NCBI GenBank assembly: GCA_002471275.1
Contig: DKPQ01000014.1
Coordinates: 268,297-332,296 of the forward strand
DNA length: 64,000 nucleotides
Source of the DNA: Flammeovirgaceae bacterium UBA7330
Lineage (GTDB): Bacteria > Bacteroidota > Bacteroidia > Cytophagales > Cyclobacteriaceae
Reading direction: 5' to 3'
How positions within the stretch are numbered: the stretch's first letter is position 1; every line of letters starts with the position of its first letter. Made by a program: the position numbers and the translations under genes. The notes below the pieces were generated by a model. That model worked only from the letters and a program-made list of their open reading frames with translations, did no database searches and was not told the origin of the DNA. Below are positions 26,599-35,000 of the stretch, piece by piece.

Positions 26599-27955
26599 GA
26601 ACTTCAAACACCACCTGTTTGCCAGGATTGGACTACTTGCTGTAACACTCTTTATTTTCTCTGCCCTTATCTACTCTGATTCCGGGAATCTGGCAAGGCT
26701 TTTAATACTTGGATTAGCAGTTTTGCAGGGGTACAATCTTTATCTGTTTCTGGAACGATCTGAAAATGAAATTACCGCTTTCCTTCAACGTCTTCTCGAT
26801 GAACCATCTTCGGAACCCAATATTGGAAAGCAACAAGGTGAACCTATTTTTTCAGAATTTGAAGACGTCATTGAAAATATCCGTGAGCTAAAATCGGACA
26901 AAGAAGCCCAGCACCAATACCTGAAAACGATTGTACAGCACGTCACAATCGGAATCATCACATTTGAACCCTCCGGTGAAGTCCAGATATTCAACAGTGC
27001 AGCAAAATCCTTGTTGGGAATCAACCAGCTAAACAACATCAATGACCTCAAAAGAGTGAGTCTTCCGCTGGTAAAAACCATCACGGAACTGAGAACCGGC
27101 GGTCGGGATCTGGTAAGGGTGGTGAGGGATAACGAAGAAACCCAAATTGCCATATATGCCATTGAACTGTCATTGAAGGGAGAAACTTTTAAGCTGATCT
27201 CGCTGCAAAACATACAAAGTGAGTTGGAAGAGAAGGAGATGGATGCATGGCAAAACCTGATCAGGGTACTCACCCATGAGATCATGAATTCTGTAACCCC
27301 TATTTCATCTCTCGCCAAAACACTCGAGGGCGAGATTCAGGATTGGTTTAAAAAGCATAATGTGGAAATCAAAGATGACGAACTTTCGGATTTTCACCTG
27401 GCGCTACACACCATTCACAAAAGAAGTGATAACCTGATCGCTTTTGTGAGCGAATTCCGAAACATGACCCGGATCACCTTGCCCAACCTGAAAAGGGTGA
27501 CTATCAAAGAGCTATTGGATCGGGTTTTGATCCTACTAAAGTATGATATAGCCAAAACGGATATCAAAATTTCACTGGATGTGATACCCGAAGATCTTCG
27601 CATCACTTTGGACGAGAACCAGGTAGAGCAGGTATTTATCAACCTGATCAAGAATGCCATGCAGGCCTTACAGTCAGAAGAAAATGAAATCGATCACCCA
27701 GAGATTCGTATCAGGGCGCAAGCAGCTCCTGATGGCAGCACCGTCATCACGATTGGGGATAATGGACCAGGCATCGATGAAGACGCACTGGAAAAAATCT
27801 TCATTCCATTTTTTACCACCAAAAAGGGAGGATCCGGTATTGGTCTCACACTTTCCAAACAGATCATGCGTCTGCACAATGGCACCATTACTGTGAAGTC
27901 TAAAGTGAATCAAGGCACTACCTTTACACTGAAATTTATTGATCAATCTGTCTGA
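26588..27955 (+). CDS. NtrB-like sensor histidine kinase
   Basis: Two adjacent membrane helices at residues about 10-50 have almost no periplasmic loop, so it probably senses a membrane or cytoplasmic signal. A PAS-like domain lies near 110-190. The phosphoacceptor is His230 in [17 protein letters not shown]. The N-box [14 protein letters not shown], the G1 box GDNGPGID and the G2 box [10 protein letters not shown] complete the ATPase domain. It is coupled to the preceding NtrC-type regulator and is surely its partner. Confidence 0.94.
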   Translation: MGFKNFKHHLFARIGLLAVTLFIFSALIYSDSGNLARLLILGLAVLQGYNLYLFLERSENEITAFLQRLLDEPSSEPNIGKQQGEPIFSEFEDVIENIRELKSDKEAQHQYLKTIVQHVTIGIITFEPSGEVQIFNSAAKSLLGINQLNNINDLKRVSLPLVKTITELRTGGRDLVRVVRDNEETQIAIYAIELSLKGETFKLISLQNIQSELEEKEMDAWQNLIRVLTHEIMNSVTPISSLAKTLEGEIQDWFKKHNVEIKDDELSDFHLALHTIHKRSDNLIAFVSEFRNMTRITLPNLKRVTIKELLDRVLILLKYDIAKTDIKISLDVIPEDLRITLDENQVEQVFINLIKNAMQALQSEENEIDHPEIRIRAQAAPDGSTVITIGDNGPGIDEDALEKIFIPFFTTKKGGSGIGLTLSKQIMRLHNGTITVKSKVNQGTTFTLKFIDQSV

Positions 27956-27988
27956 TCAGAATTTGCTATCTTCAACAAAAAGTCAACA

Positions 27989-29062
27989 TTGAAATATCTG
28001 TTTATTATCCAGGGGGAAGGCAGAGGTCATATGACCCAGGCGCTATCTATGAGTCAGATACTGAGAGAAGCCGGACACGAAATATGTGGAGTGCTGATAG
28101 GGAAAAGTGAACGAAGACGAATACCTCAGTTTTTCCTTGATAAAATAGGTACTGAGGTAGAGACGCTGGAGAGTCCAAATTTTGCTACTGATAAAAAGCA
28201 GAAATCTGTCAAGCCCGTTAAGACAATCATTCATGCTGTGCTGGGTAGCAAAAGATACGTGAAGTCTTTGAATCGTATCCATGAGATTGTGAAAGATCAA
28301 AAACCCGATGTGATCATCAATTTTTATGATTTCTTAGGCGGCATCTATAATTTTCTCAAAAGACCCAAAGCCAGATTCATTTGTCTTGCTCATCAATTTT
28401 TGATTGATCACCCGGAGTTTGATTTTCCTCCTAAAAGAAAACTGGACAAAGCCAGCCTGCAAATAGGCAATAAAATCGTGAGCCTCGGTGCTGATAAAAT
28501 CCTTGCCCTCTCCTTCCAGCCCTTTGAGGATGTAAAGAAAAAAAATCTCTTTGTCGTCCCTCCGCTCCTGAGAAGAGAAGTATGTCAATTAGCAATCAGT
28601 AACGAGGACCACCTGCTGGTATACATGCTCAACCCCGGATATTCTACTGAGGTAGATCACTTTCACAAAAAATATCCCAATGAAAAGCTTCATTGTTTTT
28701 GGGATAAAAAAGATGAACCTGAAACTCTCGTGGTGGATGATTATCTCACATACCATCAGCTAAACGATGAAAAGTTTATTGAAACAATGGCTTCATCTAA
28801 GGGTTATGTGACCACAGCGGGTTTTGAGTCTGTTTGTGAAGCAATGTATCTGGGGAAACCAGTGCTAATGGTGCCTGTGCGGGGACATTATGAACAAGCC
28901 TGCAATGCCATTGATGCCAGGAAAGCCGGAGCAGGGATATACAGTGATTCGTTTGAAATTGAGAAGCTGATCAACTATCTTCCCCAACACGTGGATGTGA
29001 GCAAGTCCTTCAGGGCATGGGCAGATCAGGCACCCGATATATTTCTTAAAATGCTTACATGA
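27989..29062 (+). CDS. MurG-like glycosyltransferase (GT-B fold)
   Basis: The N-terminus YLFIIQGEGRGHMTQAL has the glycine-rich GxGRGH loop of the MurG/UGT fold. The C-terminal VTTAGFESVCEAMYLGKPVL and VPVRGHYEQACNA are the donor-binding part. It fits the group of 357-residue proteins related to archaeal MJ1255, not true MurG. The start is a TTG; no better in-frame start is near. Its stop overlaps the start of the next gene by four bases, so the pair is coupled. Substrate unknown. Confidence 0.82.
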   Translation: MKYLFIIQGEGRGHMTQALSMSQILREAGHEICGVLIGKSERRRIPQFFLDKIGTEVETLESPNFATDKKQKSVKPVKTIIHAVLGSKRYVKSLNRIHEIVKDQKPDVIINFYDFLGGIYNFLKRPKARFICLAHQFLIDHPEFDFPPKRKLDKASLQIGNKIVSLGADKILALSFQPFEDVKKKNLFVVPPLLRREVCQLAISNEDHLLVYMLNPGYSTEVDHFHKKYPNEKLHCFWDKKDEPETLVVDDYLTYHQLNDEKFIETMASSKGYVTTAGFESVCEAMYLGKPVLMVPVRGHYEQACNAIDARKAGAGIYSDSFEIEKLINYLPQHVDVSKSFRAWADQAPDIFLKMLT

Positions 29063-30105
29063 TGGCCATCATAAGTAAAAAAAAGATTCCTTATAAAATC
29101 AGTCCTTATCTAAGGTCTTATATGGAAAAGTATGATCGGAACATTGATTTGCCTATCGAATATCCCCATCTCCTGAGGTACAACAATTCTATCCCCCTCT
29201 ATGACCGCAGGGGGAATGATACCTTATGGGAAACCGTATTCTACGCGCAAGACGACATGGAAACCATCCATTTTGCATTGAAGAAAATCTATTCAATCAT
29301 CAAAGCCGACGGGGATGTGAGTGTGATGGATCACCTTTTCGTAGATCGTGTAGACCTTTGTGTATACGGCAATACCCAACCATTTAGAGTCAGGATTGTC
29401 AACCGAATCAATGACAACTTTGATTACTTCTATATAAAAAATGCCGATGCCAGCCGGATCTATGGTCTCGAACTGGAACATCTGCTTTCCCCTAATAAGA
29501 TCAGCTATGTCGTTTACAAGGATACACTGATTGAAGAACATATTGTTGGTATTCCTGCAGAGCAATTCATCAAATATCACCTCAAGGATCCCAACCTCAA
29601 TGAAATCAGGTTTTCAAAAGAATTTGTGAAATTCAATGAACGGTGCTTTGTTCGGCTTCTGGGAGATATGCACTCCAGTAACTTTGTGGTGGATGTGACC
29701 CCGGACTTTGAAGAGATTGATTATCGCTTTCGTGCAATTGATTTTGATCAGCAATCTTATGAAGGACGAAGGGCAATTTATTTACCTCAATATTTTAAGC
29801 AGAATAACCCAATCATCAAAATAGGACTTAAGCACATGACGATGGAGACGGTGCGCCAGTATCAAAGAGAAGAACGCGCACTGATTGCCAACAGGGTAAA
29901 AGTAGAACATATCCGAATTGAAGACTTACTGAATGCCATGAGTAAGGAAACTATCTCTAAGCGAAAAAATGTACTTCGTTTACGCAAGGAGTTGGCAGAG
30001 TATTACAGCGATGATGACTTCCTAACTTGCGAGAATATGGGAGAGCTCGTGAAGATGAGTTTAGAGATGCTTGTAAGACATCCTGACCTTTATCGTGATT
30101 ATTGA
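29059..30105 (+). CDS. Unassigned kinase-like protein
   Basis: I do not recognise this 348-residue protein by name. It contains GDMHSSN at 202-208 followed by AIDFD at 226-230. This looks like the catalytic loop (HxxxxN) and metal-binding DFD/DFG of aminoglycoside-phosphotransferase-type kinases. The upstream half has the strand-helix pattern of a kinase N-lobe, but no clear P-loop. No signal peptide or membrane helix is seen. It is translationally coupled to the MurG-like glycosyltransferase (ATGATG overlap), so it may phosphorylate the same sugar lipid or regulate that enzyme; this is inference. Confidence 0.65.
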   Translation: MMAIISKKKIPYKISPYLRSYMEKYDRNIDLPIEYPHLLRYNNSIPLYDRRGNDTLWETVFYAQDDMETIHFALKKIYSIIKADGDVSVMDHLFVDRVDLCVYGNTQPFRVRIVNRINDNFDYFYIKNADASRIYGLELEHLLSPNKISYVVYKDTLIEEHIVGIPAEQFIKYHLKDPNLNEIRFSKEFVKFNERCFVRLLGDMHSSNFVVDVTPDFEEIDYRFRAIDFDQQSYEGRRAIYLPQYFKQNNPIIKIGLKHMTMETVRQYQREERALIANRVKVEHIRIEDLLNAMSKETISKRKNVLRLRKELAEYYSDDDFLTCENMGELVKMSLEMLVRHPDLYRDY

Positions 30106-30154
30106 GGCGTAAAAAGCATAAAATTGATAATTTCGTGGCTATTAAATTTCAATC

Positions 30155-30934
30155 ATGCGTATTAGTTCCTTAGCCCGGAAAATCAAGGTAAAGCCGTCTG
30201 AGTTGATCATGTTTTGTGCGCAAAACGCGATCGAACTAGATAGTGGAGCCCATTCTAAACTATCTCCTGATCAGGTAGAAAAAATCTATGCTGAGTTTGC
30301 CCCGGAATTTTTGCCACAGGAAGACAAAACTTTGGAGGCTTCTATAGACGAGGCTCCAGAGCCAATAGATGTTCCCCAATCAACTGAAGAAGTCGTGGAA
30401 GCATCAAACGAGCCAGTGCCTCCTAATGAGGAACCTGCAATGGTTGAAGAGGAAGCTACCCAGGAACGTGCCAGCGAAAATATCATTGAGAAAGAAGAAG
30501 AGGTAACTGAGGAAGAAGTCGAGGTGATCCGTGCCCCAAAAATCACCCTGCCGGGCTTGAAGGTGAAAGGAAAAATTGATTTACCAGAACCAAAGAAGCC
30601 AGAGCCCAAGGAAGAAAAGCAGCTCGAAGAAGAAAAAAATCAATCAAAAAAGAAGTCCGGAAGAAGAAAGAAAGGTAAAAATGGTGAGGATTACAATCCG
30701 GTAGCAGCTGCAAGAAAGCGAAAACAGCTACGTGAGGAAAAAGAACGCATTGCAGAATTGAACCGCAAAAAGAAAGCAAAAGCTCAACACTACTACAAAA
30801 TCCAACAAAAGGTAGCCAAGACCAAGCAGGAAAAAAGTAAAGAACAACCTGTTGGAAGAACAAAGAACACCTCGCAGGAGCCGGCAGGCCCAAAGAATAT
30901 ATTTCAGCGGTTTTGGAGATGGTTTAACACCTAA
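30155..30934 (+). CDS. Free-standing IF2_N-domain protein with charged tail
   Basis: The first ~50 residues (RISSLARKIKVKPSELIMFC and the following KLSPDQVEKIY) match the small helical IF2_N domain found at the N-terminus of translation initiation factor 2. The remaining ~200 residues are a low-complexity Glu/Lys-rich region that turns from acidic to strongly basic near residue 150. The protein ends in an aromatic tail (IFQRFWRWFNT). No GTPase domain follows, so it is not IF2. A nucleic-acid or ribosome-related role is possible. It converges with the phosphoribosyltransferase gene five bases away. Confidence 0.75.
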   Translation: MRISSLARKIKVKPSELIMFCAQNAIELDSGAHSKLSPDQVEKIYAEFAPEFLPQEDKTLEASIDEAPEPIDVPQSTEEVVEASNEPVPPNEEPAMVEEEATQERASENIIEKEEEVTEEEVEVIRAPKITLPGLKVKGKIDLPEPKKPEPKEEKQLEEEKNQSKKKSGRRKKGKNGEDYNPVAAARKRKQLREEKERIAELNRKKKAKAQHYYKIQQKVAKTKQEKSKEQPVGRTKNTSQEPAGPKNIFQRFWRWFNT

Positions 30935-30938
30935 ATAG

Positions 30939-31445
30939 CTAATGCAGGTTGACGGCAATTTTTTTGCCCATTACCACCTCCACATGTTCATCGATGGTAG
31001 TGCTTAATTCATACCCTGTATAGCTGGCCATGATTGGAAACAGTTTATGGCTTCGGTTAACCAACACGGCGGTCTCTAGTTTTTTGATATCTACCTCAAG
31101 CAGAGCTTTCAGGCTGTGTGCGAAGGTTCTACCTGTATTTTGGACGTCATCAATTAAAACAACAGGTAGCCCAATCAAATCATCCAGCGCCACGTCTAAC
31201 ACGACCTCTTCTGCCAGGGGTTTTTGTTTATTGATATCCAGCCTGATCAGTTTTGTTTTCTGTTTTCCGTTGATAGCAGAAATTTCATCATTGATGAGCT
31301 CTGCCAGCTTATAACCTTTTTCGTAGATACCTACAATCGCAAGAGATTTCTCATTGAAGTTTCTCTCGTAGATCTCATAGGCAATCCTCTTGATGATCTG
31401 GCGAACCTGAGCTTCAGAGAGAATTAGATTATGCTTTTTTGTCAT
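30939..31445 (-). CDS. PRPP-binding phosphoribosyltransferase-family protein
   Basis: The PRPP loop VVLIDDVQNTGRT near residues 94-106 is the type I phosphoribosyltransferase signature. The order of elements resembles PyrR (uracil phosphoribosyltransferase and RNA-binding regulator) or hypoxanthine phosphoribosyltransferases. At 168 residues it is close to PyrR in size. It overlaps the Lrp/AsnC gene by four bases. The base specificity cannot be told, and I saw no pyrimidine gene next to it. Confidence 0.83.
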   Translation of the reverse strand: MTKKHNLILSEAQVRQIIKRIAYEIYERNFNEKSLAIVGIYEKGYKLAELINDEISAINGKQKTKLIRLDINKQKPLAEEVVLDVALDDLIGLPVVLIDDVQNTGRTFAHSLKALLEVDIKKLETAVLVNRSHKLFPIMASYTGYELSTTIDEHVEVVMGKKIAVNLH

Positions 31446-31930
31446 GATATAGGAACCGGAATCACTTTGCTATCCTTGAAAGTAGAAAGGATTACCATGG
31501 ATTGCAAGCTGTCAACCACTTCAATTTCGCTTACTTTTTCCAACATCAAATATTGGTAAGAGGAAATGTCTTTGGCTATTACTTTTAAAATAAAATCACC
31601 AGTCCCCGTGATATGGTGGCACTCTACTACCTCCGGGATCTTATTGATCTCAGCCAGAAAAATATCAATATTCTTCTTGTTGTGTCCTTTCAGTGTAACC
31701 TGAACAAAGGTGTGTACCCCAAGACCAATTTTATCTGTATCTAATTGTGCGTGATAGCTTTTGATGATTCCGGAATTCTCCAGCTTCTTGACCCTTTCCA
31801 AGGTAGGCGCGGGGGATAAACCAATGTCCTTCGATAGTTGAGCGTTGGTAATTTTTGCATTGGTTTGCAATATCTCCAGGATCTTCCTATCTATCTCATC
31901 AAGCTTTACACTTGCCAGGTTAAGTTTCAT
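31442..31930 (-). CDS. Lrp/AsnC-family transcriptional regulator
   Basis: The N-terminal helix-turn-helix (LDEIDRKILEILQTNAKITN and LSKDIGLSPAPTLERVKKL) and the C-terminal RAM ligand domain (PEVVECHHITGTGDFILKV) are both typical; 162 residues from the chosen ATG. A TTG two codons upstream is the alternative. These proteins sense amino acids or small effectors and act as dimers or octamers. It is the first gene of an operon with the phosphoribosyltransferase. The AT-rich region in front holds a palindrome that could mediate autoregulation. Confidence 0.94.
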   Translation of the reverse strand: MKLNLASVKLDEIDRKILEILQTNAKITNAQLSKDIGLSPAPTLERVKKLENSGIIKSYHAQLDTDKIGLGVHTFVQVTLKGHNKKNIDIFLAEINKIPEVVECHHITGTGDFILKVIAKDISSYQYLMLEKVSEIEVVDSLQSMVILSTFKDSKVIPVPIS

Positions 31931-31949
31931 GCCCAAATTTTATTTGCTA

Positions 31950-31966
31950 CAAAGGTAATAATTATT
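31950..31966 (-). promoter_or_regulatory. Lrp/AsnC gene promoter element and adjoining palindrome
   Basis: The minus strand reads TACCTTTG (31950-31957), a TAnnTTTG match, about 20 bases before the ATG. It is joined to the perfect palindrome AATAATTATT (31957-31966), and further AATTATT-like words follow to about 31995. Lrp-type regulators commonly bind such AT-rich repeats near their own promoters. Confidence 0.45.
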
Positions 31967-32050
31967 GTAATTATTTGGATTATAGCCATAATTACTCAAA
32001 AAGACAACAATCTGTTTCACAAAAACCCTTATTTCTGTAAGAATGTTTCT

Positions 32051-35000
32051 TTACAATTTGATAATTTTTGAAACAATTACATTCCCTTTATATCTGAACT
32101 TAACCAAATAAGTGCCTGCATCGAGTGTAGAAACGTCCAGTGTAAACTGATTGAGCCCCTTTGGCAGGTCTTCGTAGTTTTCTAAGAGCTCAAGACTTCC
32201 CGATACGTCATATACCTCAATCGAAGCATCACCACTCTCAGGTAATATGTATCTCAGGCTGGTCTCCGTAGAAGCGGGATTTGGATATGGTGGCTCAAAA
32301 CTAATTTTTTGTTCTATGGTTATACACGCTTCATTGTCTTTGAGATTGGCTATGGTCTCATCGTAGGCTGAGAATATGGAAATGCACAGGTATGCAGGTC
32401 CATTTGTTGATTTGGGAATAGAGGTTCCCAACATGACTATGGATTCTTCGCCTGAATTGATCCTCTGATATACCTGCTCAGAAACTGAAAACTGATTTTG
32501 TAGCTCAACATTGACACTCATCGCCTCGATGGGTAGGTTACTTGCATTTTTAACATCGAGCACAATGTCATAGTTATTTCCATCCTCAACCAATTGTACA
32601 CTGGTAACAGCAAGATCTACTACAGGTTCTATGGCATTGATAACCATTTCCGCGGTATCAGCACAACCTGCGGAATTATAGGTGATCAACCTCACATGTT
32701 GGCTCCCTGAGTCATTGAAGACAATCGATGGGCTTGGATTAGTTGTGATCAGTGCATCATTTACATACCATTCATTTACGCTTGCCATCTGTGAAGTATT
32801 GCTGAAGTCCAATCGGAAAGGAGGCACACCATAGTCGTTGGAGGCGGTAAACGAAGCCACTGGAGTTTCAGCGATCTCAAAAGTCTGTTCAGAACTCACC
32901 TCACAGCCATTTTCGGTGGTTACAACCAATGTAAAATCGTAAGTTCCAGGGAGATATCCGGAAAGAAACACGCTGGCGCCCTCCCCAAGAAGACTACCAT
33001 CAATATACCATTGTCGAACGGATATCGGGTCACTGGTGCTGGTAGAGGCATCTTCGAGCAGGATGATCTCATTGTTGCATTGACCTGAAATTGTAAAGTC
33101 CGCAACAGGTAATTCATAGATGGTGAAGGTTTCGGTAACAATAGAAGAACAAAGTTGATTGTTGGTAACCGTCAATTCTACTTCATATTCACCTGGTTCA
33201 TTGAATGTAACAGCCGGTGCCGTAGTATTATAAGGCTGACCATCGATCATCCAGGACCTGGTCAATACTTCTGCAGGGTCAGTCAGATCGGAAAAAACCG
33301 TGGGTTCGCCCAAACACCCGAGATCGATCCCAATACCCGTGTCGGGAGCTGCTCCTACGGCGACCACTTCTTCATAGAAAGATTCGCATCCTTTCGTCGA
33401 TCCGGCAATCAGCCGCACGGTATAATCTCTTGCCTCCGCAAAAGCTATAACAGGAAATTGCTCTTCTGAAGCAAGCTCGCCATCTACGAACCACTGCCAG
33501 GCGCTGATGTCGGCTTGTTCCACTACGGACATATCCTCAAAAGCAGACTCACTACCTGCACAGACCAGGTCGTATTGAAAGTTGGCCTGAGGAATGGCAT
33601 TGACCGCTACTTCTTTTACCAGTGTTGTGGTACACTCAAGGTCATTTGTGACTGACAGAGAAACGGAATATGTGTTGGGCGATGCAAATGTATGCGACGG
33701 ATTCAGGTCGGTACTGGTGTTACCATCACCAAAATCCCACAGAATAACTCCAGCTTCGGAATTATTTGTAAAAATGGTCGTCTCCCCATCACACACCGGA
33801 TCTGCAATAAAGTCCACTACCGGTGATTCAATCACCTGGATGGTATCCGTAACTTCAATAGATTCACATCCGGGGATCTGTGATATCACCCTGATAATTT
33901 TTTCTCCTGGCTGAGCAAAAGTAAGCTCAGGGGCAGCCGTTGTAGTATCAGTCAGATCAGTCACCGACCAGGTATACTCCACGATGCCATCCCACGCTGC
34001 ATCATCAGTGAGGTTACTCATGATCACCGGCTCACCCACACAAAACGAATCCTTAGGCACCGTGAATACCGGAACAGGTGGCTCCGGGTAGATCGTAATA
34101 TTTTCCTGCGCAAAGTTTCCACAACCTTCATCACTCTCTACCGTCAGCCTCACCTCGTATGTCCCAGCTTCCGTAAACTGATACATCGGGTTGGGTTCCG
34201 TGCTATCTTCTACCCCATCCCCATCGAAGTCCCAGGAATATGAGGTGATGTTGCCCGACACATTAGTTGAGGTGAAGGTGTTGGTATTTGATAGGCATTG
34301 ATTGGATGAGATAGAGAAGGCGATGTCGGGGGCGGTGGAGGGGGAGACGGTGATTGTTTTGGTATAGACATCAAAATTACCATTTTCATGGTAGGATGTT
34401 AACCTCACCTTATGAACCCCTTCATTACTGTAATTAATATCTTCTGGATTAGGTTGAGTAGAGCTGGAAATACTTTCTCCACATGAGTCCCCTGAAAAAA
34501 TAATTCGTTTTAACGTTGTCCCTTTGATTGAGTAAAATATAAAGTCTCCGGCTCCGTCATCATACCCACCCCAAACTGCGAAAGCATTGCTAAAAAGGGG
34601 GATTTTCAATGTTTCTGGTTCACTACTGAGATCATTCAAGTCTATAAAGACAAGTGAATCATTTAAATTCGAAACAAGTGCATAGTACTTTTCACCAGCA
34701 GGTATTATATCAATGTATAATGGTCTTGCAAATTCAGCAAAAGTATATTCATTCAAAGGGGTGGGTTCATTTTGAAGTGAGTTTCCAAAATAAACCTTCA
34801 ACATATCATTGCCATCGATTGAAACTACATATCCAAACCAATCCCCATCCTTTTTCACCAAAGAAAACCCAGTTGCGTTCAATATTGATGGAAATGATGG
34901 CCAATAAGTAGTGTCTTGAGCTGCACCCGACAAATCTGATCCATAATTGACTACTCCGAACTTTTCCTGCGACGTATTGAGATACAACAATAAATATTCC

